From contig NZ_RBID01000011.1 of NCBI RefSeq assembly GCF_003633895.1, positions 620,001-684,000 of the forward strand: 64,000 bases of DNA, given 5' to 3'. Within the stretch, counting starts at the first letter, position 1. Each line of letters starts with the position of its first letter. The position numbers and the translations under genes are program-made. A model generated the notes under the pieces. That model was not told where the DNA came from and ran no database searches. It worked only from the letters and a program-made list of their open reading frames with translations. Positions 38,586 to 45,795 of the stretch are shown in pieces. The stretch is from Vogesella indigofera. Its GTDB lineage: Bacteria; Pseudomonadota; Gammaproteobacteria; Burkholderiales; Chromobacteriaceae.

Positions 38586-39545
38586 TCAGGCGTCTACCAC
38601 ATCAATAGACGCATCATCTTTAGCCAAGCTTGTATATTGATAATTAGTAAGTTCAGACATAAGAAAGTTGTCCATCAACAAATGAACAAACAAGTCTTTT
38701 GATTTTCTAGTATCCAACAAGATTTTTGACTCATCCGCATTAAATCTTATTTTGTCTTTTAAGCTCGGAAATGATTTGCAAAAATCTATAATTTTGTCAT
38801 TTGGTATGCCAGCCTTTATTACGGGCGACGATTTCGCAATCCTTGTTAACTTGCGTGCAAATGATACATCATCAATAAGCTCCCGGAGGGTCTCTGGATT
38901 TTCAACTAGAGCTGAATTCTCAATGGTCTCCACCCCAAGGCTAGCCTCATTTTTAATTACATCATGAAAGCCAAAGAATCTCTCTATCGTGGGCAGATCC
39001 AAAACAATAAGAGAGCCATCCACCTGTAACAAATGAAAGTTCGGGCTAATCCTAAAAAACTCTTCACTAATTTTTTCAAACCGTTCTGGTGATTTTTTCA
39101 TGAAAAAACTAGTGCGACCATAAATATTTACACGAGCCATTGTTTTGTACAACACGAGTTGCTTTTCGTTGTTTCCAATCTCAATCAGCAAAGCAACAAC
39201 ATCTTCAATACTATTATCCGATAAATTAAAAATCTCATGATTACCAATTGAGCTTATTTTATCGAGTGCACTTAGTTCAGCCGGCCTGTCAATATCATAC
39301 TCATATATGGCATTGGCACGCTCATCGGAAGATGATAAATTCATCAAAGTGAGTTTTCCATTATTTACAACCCCCTCAAGCACCGAACTTAAGAACATCT
39401 CCTTAAGGTCTGGCAATGCCTTACCCTCAATATCAAGCTTCTTAGGCTTTTCTTCACCTTTCATGATTGCATAAACAACAACCCCAACATCACTCTTGTT
39501 GTTAATGAAGTAATTCAGCGCCAAATCCAAATCTTGCTTATTCAT
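38586..39545 (-). CDS. kwaB: Kiwa anti-phage protein KwaB (DUF4868-like)
   Basis: This 319-residue protein is read from strikingly AT-rich DNA. Its length, the sequence around MNKQDLDLALNYFINNKSD, FRISPNFHLLQVDGSLIVLD and the C-terminal LFVHLLMDNFLMSELT, and its position after a four-helix membrane protein fit KwaB of the Kiwa defence system (DUF4868). Known KwaB binds DNA and acts with membrane KwaA after phage attack. Its ATG follows the kwaA stop directly (TAAATG). No repeat words occur here. The assignment is by eye and layout and should be confirmed by profile search. Confidence 0.75.
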   Translation of the reverse strand: MNKQDLDLALNYFINNKSDVGVVVYAIMKGEEKPKKLDIEGKALPDLKEMFLSSVLEGVVNNGKLTLMNLSSSDERANAIYEYDIDRPAELSALDKISSIGNHEIFNLSDNSIEDVVALLIEIGNNEKQLVLYKTMARVNIYGRTSFFMKKSPERFEKISEEFFRISPNFHLLQVDGSLIVLDLPTIERFFGFHDVIKNEASLGVETIENSALVENPETLRELIDDVSFARKLTRIAKSSPVIKAGIPNDKIIDFCKSFPSLKDKIRFNADESKILLDTRKSKDLFVHLLMDNFLMSELTNYQYTSLAKDDASIDVVDA

Positions 39546-40124
39546 TTAGTTAACCTTTGCAACGTAGAATATACGATCATCCAGCTTTATATAAGAAACC
39601 TTCTCGTTATTGGAAAGCCTTCTAAGGGATATCAATATCAAACCTGCCTTCTCCTCTCCGCCCTTAAAACTGCCATCTGCTTTGTATATATGAAACCCAA
39701 GAAGCGCCAACGACGGGTTTGCATAAAATAAATCTGTCTTCACATAAATTACACCCATAATGACCAAAAGAACGCCGAGCACAATTAAGTATCTTGCGTC
39801 ATCAAAATCAAAACTAACCAATGGGATAACATACGTAGCAAGAAAAGTTAAGTGCTCATAATTTAAACCCTCAACATTTTTTGCTTGAAAAGGAATCTCG
39901 GTGGCGCCACTCAAGTCAAATTTAAATTTTTGATATGAAAACAAAGCCAAAAGCAACAAAACAAAACAAATTATTGGTATAATATTTGCCTTTAATATGG
40001 ATGTTGTACTTAAAAAAACACAGTCAAATCCGATGCACAAAGGAATATCAATCTTTAGTATTATCACAAAAACAAATAATAACGATATTGATATCAAATA
40101 CAAACCTACTTTGCGAAAAACCAT
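39546..40124 (-). CDS. kwaA: Kiwa anti-phage membrane protein KwaA
   Basis: This 192-residue protein has four hydrophobic segments, at about 6-25, 43-65, 88-104 and 110-130, followed by a C-terminal cytoplasmic domain of about 60 residues. This is the KwaA layout. KwaA senses phage at the membrane and works with KwaB. I chose ATG 40124, with GAGGAGG nine bases upstream, over a GTG at 40130. The pair is in one operon and differs sharply in base composition from its surroundings. Confidence 0.72.
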   Translation of the reverse strand: MVFRKVGLYLISISLLFVFVIILKIDIPLCIGFDCVFLSTTSILKANIIPIICFVLLLLALFSYQKFKFDLSGATEIPFQAKNVEGLNYEHLTFLATYVIPLVSFDFDDARYLIVLGVLLVIMGVIYVKTDLFYANPSLALLGFHIYKADGSFKGGEEKAGLILISLRRLSNNEKVSYIKLDDRIFYVAKVN

Positions 40125-40278
40125 ATACACAACCCTCCTCTAAGAGCAGGCATTTTCATGCGCACATAACTGGAATCAATTTATTAAAAATATCATCCAA
40201 AAAAACATTATTGTTAAATTGCGCATTTAAAATAAATCAACTTCACGCATATTTTACAGTGAGCTACAAGTGATTTAA

Positions 40279-40548
40279 TTACCACCACGGCCAAGGCAAG
40301 CCTGTCGGCTCAACCCAAGGCGCCCAGGAGAAGGCATAGGCCGGCAGTAGCAGCGTGAACCAGCCGAGTGCGGAGCTGGCCAGCACGCCGGCAGCAACAA
40401 GCCGTAGTGCAATGTGACGGCCATAACGTGCAAGCAGCCCGCCAAGCAGCGCACTCCCCGTCAGCAACGCGAGCACGCCCCACCCACCCGCCCAGTCGTA
40501 CAGGCTCAGCAGCACAAAGGGAATCCACATGATTTCGTTGGAGGCCAT
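40279..40548 (-). CDS. Small membrane protein of unknown function
   Basis: This 89-residue protein has two or three hydrophobic stretches (IPFVLLSLYDW, VLALLTGSALLGGLLA, and ALRLVAAGVLASSALGWFTLLL) and a tryptophan-rich C-terminus. I do not recognise it. GC content is back to the local norm. The start lacks a good Shine-Dalgarno. It lies on the same strand as the Kiwa genes but separated by AT-rich DNA. Confidence 0.45.
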   Translation of the reverse strand: MASNEIMWIPFVLLSLYDWAGGWGVLALLTGSALLGGLLARYGRHIALRLVAAGVLASSALGWFTLLLPAYAFSWAPWVEPTGLPWPWW

Positions 40549-40727
40549 GGCAGCGCCTTGCGTGTGGTTGACGTTGTATTCTGGTCTGGCTGATTTTTTA
40601 TTTCAATGACATTGCGCAGATTTGTGCTTGCCGTTTGGCTGGTGGCTGCTACATCTAGGGAATGGCAGGCCCTGGCGTTTGCCGGCGCTGCGCCTGTCGT
40701 TGTTTCCGGTAGGTGAAGGAGTGCGTA

Positions 40728-40913
40728 ATGGCTAAAGGTGGCGGTGGTTCAGGAGCAGGTAAAGGCGGCGGGACATCCGGCGGGAGAGGCACCAGCGGCG
40801 GGCGTGGCCAGTCCAGCCACCCCGGACCGGGTGGCAACTGGCCGAGCACGACTGGCGCCCCGTCCGGTACCGGCCGCGGCAATGCGCCGCCCGGCAGCGG
40901 GACGCCGAGATGA
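40728..40913 (+). CDS. Small glycine-rich protein
   Basis: This 61-residue, low-complexity protein is rich in Gly, Ser and Arg, with a NWPSTTG element followed by PSGTGRGNAPPG. A GGAG lies seven bases before ATG 40728 and a strong terminator follows, so it looks like a real gene. Function is unknown. Similar small proteins with the NWPSTTG element occur in proteobacterial islands, in my recollection, sometimes with an SMP-like partner such as the one at 42814. Confidence 0.6.
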   Translation: MAKGGGGSGAGKGGGTSGGRGTSGGRGQSSHPGPGGNWPSTTGAPSGTGRGNAPPGSGTPR

Positions 40914-40934
40914 GGTGTGAGGGTGGTTCGTGAC

Positions 40935-40962
40935 AAGGGCAAGCCGCGTGGCTTGCCCTTTT
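40935..40962 (+). terminator. Terminator after the glycine-rich gene
   Basis: AAGGGCAAGCC-GCGT-GGCTTGCCCTT followed by TTT. Confidence 0.85.
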
Positions 40963-41059
40963 GCTTTGCGGCCAACGTTGGGGCTGGCCAGGTGCGGCGG
41001 TTTATTTTGCAAAGACGCCCATGCGGTTGGCCGCGACCAATGCTCTTGGCGCTGGATGC

Positions 41060-41521
41060 TTAGACCGGCTGGCCATAATCATTGCGGTGTGGATCGCCCT
41101 TGCTGCACATCCAGATCAGGAGCGGGATAAGGCCAATGACAGTGATGGCCAGCAGCTGCCACCAGCCACTGCGGTTGCCATCGTGTAGTCGGCGTGTGGC
41201 CGCGGCCAGAGACGGCAGGAAAAAGACCAGCGACAGTACGTTTGCGAGCACTTCGGAAGGGTCAATGATGATGGCGACGACCGACACCAGGCAGGTAAAC
41301 AGGACAAACCACCAGTATTCCGCCCGTGCTGCACGTCCTTTGAAGTCGGCGTACTTGGACAGGCAGGTGGAGATTGCCTTGCCAAAAGTCATCTGCTCCG
41401 GCGCTGGGCCTGCGCTGAAGCGCATATCACTTGGTGCCGCCACACTGCCAAGGCTGGTGCCACAGCGGCTGCAGAATTTGGCCAGGTCTTGATTGTTCTG
41501 GCCACATTTTTGACAAAACAT
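41060..41521 (-). CDS. DUF805 membrane protein with N-terminal zinc ribbon
   Basis: This 153-residue protein starts with a zinc ribbon (CQKCGQNNQDLAKFCSRCG) and ends in a DUF805 domain with three or four membrane helices (GRAARAEYWWFVLF, then RRLHDGNRSGWW). I chose ATG 41521 with GGGGGA eight bases upstream. Function of DUF805 proteins is unknown. It lies among accessory genes, and a repeat word is found just past its stop. Confidence 0.8.
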   Translation of the reverse strand: MFCQKCGQNNQDLAKFCSRCGTSLGSVAAPSDMRFSAGPAPEQMTFGKAISTCLSKYADFKGRAARAEYWWFVLFTCLVSVVAIIIDPSEVLANVLSLVFFLPSLAAATRRLHDGNRSGWWQLLAITVIGLIPLLIWMCSKGDPHRNDYGQPV

Positions 41522-41723
41522 GCTCACATCCCCCTTTGACCGGAAACCATTATCCAGTTGCAATGACATGGGATTATTGCGCATTTCTCGGGCGCTTTAC
41601 CATGCCATCAAGATGTTTTGTCACACTTGGCATAAAATTCGGACGTACTGGTGAGCGCACCAGCCGCGGACATCGACCGGGCTGGCTTTGCCAGAATTGC
41701 TATGGTTCTGGCATGATCCGCCC

Positions 41724-42428
41724 ATGAAACTGTTATCTATCCTCTCTTTTGTCTTTGCGGCCAACGTGATGGCTGCGGATATCTCGTGCAAGGTGGTGGG
41801 TGTGTCGGATGGCGATACGCTGACTTGCCTGGCTGCCGGCAATCAATCCATCAAGGTGCGCCTGGCGCAGATCGATGCGCCGGAGAAAAACCAGCCGTTC
41901 GGCGAAAAGTCGAAACAGGCTTTGTCGGCAATGGTGTATGGCAAGCAGGTGGTGCTGCAGCCGGAGACGCGCGACCGCTATGGCCGGACGGTGGCGAAGG
42001 TGTTTGTGGGGGATCTGGATGTGAACCGCCAGCAGCTGCGCAAGGGCATGGCGTGGGTGTACCGGCAGTATTCGCGTGACAGCGGTTATGACGGCGCGGA
42101 GGCTTTCGCGAAGAGCTACGGCACGGGGCTGTGGGCGGACCCGAATCCGGTAGCACCGTGGGTGTGGCGCCACGAGAAACGGCAGATGCCGGCGGCGTCT
42201 GCGCCTTCCCGCCCGATTGCCCTACCCGCACCAAGCGCCCCTGCTTCATCGGTACCCGATCCAATCCTGAAGCCGCGCCGTTCTGCCGCGGGTTTCAGCT
42301 GCTCGGGGAAGGAGCACTGCAGCCAGATGGTGAGCTGCGAGGAGGCAAAGTATTACCTGCGGTATTGCCCGAACGTGAAGATCGACGGGGATCACGATGG
42401 CGTGCCGTGCGAGAAGATGTGCCGGTAG
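41724..42428 (+). CDS. Secreted thermonuclease-like protein with Excalibur domain
   Basis: This 234-residue protein has a signal peptide (about 1-18), a staphylococcal-nuclease-like domain (DGDT near 29-32, IDAPE at 50-54, RYGRTV at 85-90) and a C-terminal Excalibur calcium-binding motif DGDHDGVPCE. It would degrade extracellular or periplasmic nucleic acid in a calcium-dependent way. A proline/alanine-rich linker joins the domains. The first codons contain one repeat word (41757). It lies alone on the plus strand. Confidence 0.85.
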   Translation: MKLLSILSFVFAANVMAADISCKVVGVSDGDTLTCLAAGNQSIKVRLAQIDAPEKNQPFGEKSKQALSAMVYGKQVVLQPETRDRYGRTVAKVFVGDLDVNRQQLRKGMAWVYRQYSRDSGYDGAEAFAKSYGTGLWADPNPVAPWVWRHEKRQMPAASAPSRPIALPAPSAPASSVPDPILKPRRSAAGFSCSGKEHCSQMVSCEEAKYYLRYCPNVKIDGDHDGVPCEKMCR

Positions 42429-42455
42429 CACATGACACCTAAAGGAAGATGCTTG

Positions 42456-42797
42456 ATGAATTTCAAAACATGGTTCGCGATTGCAGCGCTTAGCACCTTC
42501 GTAACTTCTGCATTTGCACAAGCCGACCTCATTCGATCAATGCAATTCGCGCAATACAAAGGCAATCGCTGGCCAATTGAACTTGAGTTCATTTTGCTAG
42601 ATGTTTGTTTAAACGGCGACGAAACACAAATGACCGAAGCGACATACAACAAAAAGCGAAGCACTTGTGCATGTGCCGTTTCAAAATTGGAAGAGAAATT
42701 TAGCTTTGCCGATTTGATCCGGTCGCAACCAAAAGACGAGCAGATTTTTGATGCTGTTTTTCAGGCGGCCATGCAGGGATCCTGCACAAAGCGTTGA
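42456..42797 (+). CDS. Secreted protein of unknown function
   Basis: This 113-residue protein has a signal peptide (MNFKTWFAIAALSTFVTSAF, cleaved near FA-QA) and four cysteines, at VCLNG, TCAC and SCTKR. AAGGAAG lies upstream of ATG 42456. I do not recognise the family. Base composition is lower in GC than its neighbours. It follows the nuclease gene by 27 bases and may be co-transcribed. Confidence 0.6.
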   Translation: MNFKTWFAIAALSTFVTSAFAQADLIRSMQFAQYKGNRWPIELEFILLDVCLNGDETQMTEATYNKKRSTCACAVSKLEEKFSFADLIRSQPKDEQIFDAVFQAAMQGSCTKR

Positions 42798-42813
42798 ACA
42801 GGATCCCTTGTTT

Positions 42814-42978
42814 TTACTTCTTGCCTGGTACTTTGCCCGTATTGACGTTTTTGTCGCCGGCACTGGTTGCCCGCGTGCTGAATGAATCTTTTGGTACAAC
42901 GCCACCATTTACTTTGGCGACGCCACTCTGGATGCGGCGAGCCGCTTCAGGGGTCATTGGCTTGGCTGGTTTCGACAT
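42814..42978 (-). CDS. Small SMP-like protein (seed-maturation-type motif)
   Basis: This 54-residue protein carries the motif MTPEAARRIQSGVAKVNGG followed by SFSTRAASAGDKN, which resembles the SMP motif of plant seed-maturation proteins also seen in small bacterial proteins. AGGAG lies six bases before ATG 42978. The gene overlaps nothing. Function is unknown; a stress or desiccation role in bacteria is speculative. Confidence 0.65.
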   Translation of the reverse strand: MSKPAKPMTPEAARRIQSGVAKVNGGVVPKDSFSTRATSAGDKNVNTGKVPGKK

Positions 42979-43020
42979 GATGTTCTCCTAGGTTTGAATG
43001 GTACGCCCCGAGGACGCAAC

Positions 43021-43428
43021 ATGACATTAACAAGCTCCTTGGGGACATTTGGGGACAATGCACAAATGCTCTGCACGATAGAAAAACAGGCTGAGATCAA
43101 GGGGCTATTGCAAGAACTAGGCTGGAGTCAGGCCAAGTTTTGCGGTGAGTATTTTGATCTGTCGGATGAGTTTGGTGATGGCTTCAGTGGCCATGAGGAT
43201 GAAGAGCTAACGCGCCTGCAGCATCGTTTCAAGAAGGAACTGACTCGCCAGACAACCAAACCTGAGCGCCTGCAAACCTACATTGACTTCATCTTGGCAC
43301 ATGATGAGTATCGTGGAAGCCTGATCAAGCCACGCATGGTTTATAAGCCTTATGACAAACAGACTATGGCGACGATCCAGAAAATGTCCCAAGCGCTGAC
43401 AAAGCTGATTGAACAAGGAGAAGATTGA
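43021..43428 (+). CDS. Protein of unknown function before the antitoxin remnant
   Basis: This 135-residue protein has an N-terminal helix-turn-helix-like stretch (IKGLLQELGWSQAKFCGEYF). The rest is charged and helical. GAGG lies seven bases before ATG 43021. The stop overlaps the next start (TGATG at 43426-43430), indicating a two-gene operon with the decayed antitoxin. I do not recognise it as a toxin family. Confidence 0.5.
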   Translation: MTLTSSLGTFGDNAQMLCTIEKQAEIKGLLQELGWSQAKFCGEYFDLSDEFGDGFSGHEDEELTRLQHRFKKELTRQTTKPERLQTYIDFILAHDEYRGSLIKPRMVYKPYDKQTMATIQKMSQALTKLIEQGED

Positions 43429-43735
43429 TGCGAGATGGCAAGGATCTGGCCGCACGCGACGCGAAGCGTGATCTGGGCGCCGAGTTGCTGGCATCGGTCA
43501 AGGCCATGAAGGCCAATGAGGCCGCGCGGGTGACGGAGGTGGCTCCAACGCTGGCCGCAGAAGCACGTACCAAGACGGAGCTGTAGCAAAAGCCTTCGCA
43601 GCCATTTTGCAGATAAGCGCCCGCATGTTGCAGGAGTGGGGGCAAGGGTGACGCGGGCCGATCTATGCTGTGCAAACGTTGCTATGAGCGGCGCTGACGC
43701 TTCCGGAGGCGTTACAGGATGTGGAAGTGGCCTGA
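43428..43735 (+). pseudogene. Decayed HTH antitoxin-like gene (HigA/NadS type)
   Basis: An intact start gives 52 residues (RDLGAELLASVKAMKAN, then AEARTKTEL) ending at a TAG at 43584-43586. Continuing past the stop with a one-base shift, the reading resumes as QKAFAAILQISARMLQEW, then GPIYAVQTLL and LPEALQDVEVA, in the order expected for an XRE-type antitoxin. The TAG stands where TCG (serine) would be normal. At least one nonsense and one frameshift change are present, so the full protein is lost. The usual RelE/HigB toxin is not visible. Confidence 0.6.
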
Positions 43736-43745
43736 TGGCCAAGAC

Positions 43746-43772
43746 AAAGCCCGGCGACTGCCGGGCTTTTTT
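43746..43772. terminator. Terminator between the pseudogene and the lipoprotein gene
   Basis: AAAGCCCGGC-GACT-GCCGGGCTTTTTT serves the plus-strand transcript; flanking A residues may also serve the minus strand. Confidence 0.88.
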
Positions 43773-43784
43773 AATGCGCGCGGC

Positions 43785-44303
43785 TTAAAAGCCTCGCAGA
43801 TACCATCTTGCACTATCGTTTCGGTGGATGGTGTATCGCTCCAGTGCTGATTCACCGCTGCTGTCAGACACGTAGGTCACTGTGAACTTCAAGACGTTCT
43901 TCGCCGGTTGCTCCCAGTTTCCGACACGATCAACGCCCAAGCAGCGGGACTGGTTGTACCTCATTGATAATTTAGGGTCGGCATAAGCAATACCGTAGCC
44001 AGAACCATCATAGAAGCGAGCCAGGTAACGTGCAGCCGCACCAGCGGTCTTCGTCGGCAAACAAGCGGATGTCGTGACCAGGTCTTTTACCATTGGCGTT
44101 GCTGAAGTCACGTCTTGGGCCAAGGCTTTCGGGGGTGTCGCGAGTGCGGCGTCAACATTGACACTTGCGGCGCCACTCAAGGTGTTATTCACGGCAGTCA
44201 AGGCTGCATTGGTCTGCTGCAATGCCGTGTTCACACCGGCACAACCCACTGCAGCAAAAGCAAAAGGCACAGCGACAAGCAACGATTTCGGGAGAGCGCG
44301 CAT
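43785..44303 (-). CDS. Lipoprotein of unknown function
   Basis: This 172-residue lipoprotein has a signal peptide ending in the lipobox FAAVGC (Cys at about 21), followed by an Ala/Thr-rich helical region and a C-terminal beta-rich part (KLSMRYNQSRCLGVDRVGNW). I do not recognise the family. It lies just beyond the prophage lysis cassette and could be phage cargo. Confidence 0.6.
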   Translation of the reverse strand: MRALPKSLLVAVPFAFAAVGCAGVNTALQQTNAALTAVNNTLSGAASVNVDAALATPPKALAQDVTSATPMVKDLVTTSACLPTKTAGAAARYLARFYDGSGYGIAYADPKLSMRYNQSRCLGVDRVGNWEQPAKNVLKFTVTYVSDSSGESALERYTIHRNDSARWYLRGF

Positions 44304-44387
44304 AGGAAGGCTTCAGTATTTGATCCGGATATCAGGTTATCAATGCCGCTGTACTTTATCAATGCAATATTAACGAAACCGTTTGTA

Positions 44388-44909
44388 CTAACTGCCCTCC
44401 TCTTTTATTAATAGCCGTTCGTAAATATCTACCCGATCCGCGCAGCGGTTCAGTTCTACTGCGACGGCGTCAGACTCGGCGGCGAGGCCGACAAGAAACT
44501 CTGCAGCCTCGTGAGAAAGTTCGGCGCGTGGCGCTGGATCGGCGCCGTCGCCGGCAGGGTTGGCCGCAGCGCTTGCAGTTGTGCCGCTGGCAGCTTTGAC
44601 GGGGACTGACATGCGCTGACGGCCAGCAACATGGTCAGCAAGAATGCGGTTCTTTTCAGCTTGTACATTGAGCAATCCTTCACGGTAACGGGTTTCGGCG
44701 GCCAGCAGCTGGCCGGCTGCGGCGGACTCGGCGCGGCGCAGTTGCTGCTGCAAATCATTGATGGCGGCGTTGTCGTCACGCTCGCGAGTGACCGCGGCGA
44801 GCTGCTGGTCTTGTCGCTCGGCAGACTGGCCAGACCAGTACGCGAGGCCGTGCGACAGCCCGAGCAGCGCCACCACAACGATGATGGGAACGAGTTTGCT
44901 ATTGATCAT
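44388..44909 (-). CDS. Inner-membrane spanin subunit Rz
   Basis: This 173-residue i-spanin has an N-terminal membrane helix (IIVVVALLGLSHGLAYW) and a long coiled-coil periplasmic domain (QQQLRRAESAAAGQLLAAE). It joins the o-spanin Rz1 to fuse inner and outer membranes at the end of phage lysis. Its start overlaps the endolysin stop (ATGA). The Rz1 gene is wholly nested inside it in another frame. Confidence 0.85.
   Translation of the reverse strand: MINSKLVPIIVVVALLGLSHGLAYWSGQSAERQDQQLAAVTRERDDNAAINDLQQQLRRAESAAAGQLLAAETRYREGLLNVQAEKNRILADHVAGRQRMSVPVKAASGTTASAAANPAGDGADPAPRAELSHEAAEFLVGLAAESDAVAVELNRCADRVDIYERLLIKEEGS
44456..44668 (-). CDS. Outer-membrane spanin lipoprotein Rz1, nested in Rz
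   Basis: In a different frame inside Rz, ATG 44668 with AAGGA seven bases upstream begins a 70-residue lipoprotein, MYKLKRTAFLLTMLLAVSAC. The lipobox is LAVSAC. The mature part is proline- and leucine-rich, as in other Rz1 proteins. The nested layout is classical for lambda-like phages. Confidence 0.75.
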   Translation of the reverse strand: MYKLKRTAFLLTMLLAVSACQSPSKLPAAQLQALRPTLPATAPIQRHAPNFLTRLQSFLSASPPSLTPSQ

Positions 44910-45403
44910 GCCAAGCGACCTCCTGCCATCTCATACACGGCCAGCAGCGTTTGGGCGTTGTGCTCGTTCTGGCCATAGCCAGCCCCCGGCAGCGATGCCC
45001 AGCGGCTGCGGCACTTGCTGATGGCGGTGGCGATGTTGCCACGCTGGATGTCGTCCAGAGCGCGGCACTCGCGGATCAGCTGCAGCGCGATGCGGTCCTG
45101 ATTGATGGCGCCGAAGTTGCTGAGGCCCAGCTGCTTGCGGTAGGCGTCGTAATAGCGCGCCAGGATCTGGTAACGGCCGGCGGCGCTGGACTTGATGCCC
45201 AGCTTCGGCAAATCAATGACACGCCGCGGGTGATCGCTATAGCTGCTGAACAGCAACGGTGCCTTTACGGTGCTCCCGACGATGACGTTGTAACCGTCAT
45301 CGCTGGCGGCGATCAGGCCACGCCCCAGCTCGGACACGGCGATCATGTCGAGAAAGGCAAGGACATTGCGGCCACCGGCCTCTTGCTCCGAGATGCGAGC
45401 CAT
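44906..45403 (-). CDS. Phage endolysin (lambda R-type transglycosylase)
   Basis: This 165-residue enzyme matches the lambda R / glycoside hydrolase 104 family: LAFLDMIAVSELGRGL with the catalytic Glu, then GYNVIVGS, YSDHPRRVI and SSAAGRYQIL. It cuts peptidoglycan to release 1,6-anhydromuramyl products. No signal peptide is seen, so it needs the holin just upstream. It overlaps Rz by four bases. Confidence 0.9.
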   Translation of the reverse strand: MARISEQEAGGRNVLAFLDMIAVSELGRGLIAASDDGYNVIVGSTVKAPLLFSSYSDHPRRVIDLPKLGIKSSAAGRYQILARYYDAYRKQLGLSNFGAINQDRIALQLIRECRALDDIQRGNIATAISKCRSRWASLPGAGYGQNEHNAQTLLAVYEMAGGRLA

Positions 45404-45417
45404 GTGACTCCTTCCAT

Positions 45418-45441
45418 AAAAAAACCCGCCTCATGGGCGGG
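45418..45441 (-). terminator. Hairpin between holin and endolysin genes
   Basis: On the minus strand CCCGCCCATGAGGCGGG is followed by seven T residues. It may limit endolysin expression or act with antitermination. Confidence 0.7.
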
Positions 45442-45462
45442 TGTGGTCGTCGGTGGTAATGG

Positions 45463-45741
45463 TCAGGCAGAAATCTTGTCTGCGCGGCGCTTGAGCCAGG
45501 CTTCCAGGTACTGGGCACCAACAATGCCCAGACCGGCGCCAATCCCCACCAGCGCCGGTAGCGGTAGTGCGGGAAACTGCATCAACGCTACGCCTGCAAT
45601 GGTGGAGGTACCGGCACCCAGAATGGCGCGGCCAAAGATCAGGCGCGTGGTGATGGCTTCATCGCTGGACAGCAGCTTGCCCAGCCCGATCAGCGACCCT
45701 ACGCACAGCAACCACAACAGTCCTTTTTCATGTTCCTGCAT
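45463..45741 (-). CDS. Phage holin
   Basis: This 92-residue protein has three hydrophobic segments (GLLWLLCVGSLIGLG, IFGRAILGAGTSTIAGVALM and LPALVGIGAGLGIVGAQYL) and a basic C-terminus, the class I holin layout. It lies directly upstream of the endolysin gene and would form the inner-membrane hole that times lysis. Confidence 0.8.
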   Translation of the reverse strand: MQEHEKGLLWLLCVGSLIGLGKLLSSDEAITTRLIFGRAILGAGTSTIAGVALMQFPALPLPALVGIGAGLGIVGAQYLEAWLKRRADKISA

Positions 45742-45762
45742 TACAACCCCCTAAAAAGTGAA

Positions 45763-45780
45763 CCCCGCGAAATCGCGGGG
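45763..45780 (-). terminator. Terminator after the late control gene D
   Basis: CCCCGCGA-TT-TCGCGGGG on the minus strand, followed by a short TTTTT. It separates the tail operon from the lysis cassette. Confidence 0.7.
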
Positions 45781-45795
45781 CTGGAGTGAAACAAG

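Noticed and set aside
43021-43428. Toxin partner for the antitoxin remnant
   Set aside because: The upstream protein has an HTH-like segment and no RelE/HigB features, so calling it a toxin is not supported.
37184-44400. CRISPR array in the accessory region
   Set aside because: No regularly spaced direct repeats of 24-40 bases were seen; repeats here are the dispersed nine-base word and hairpins.
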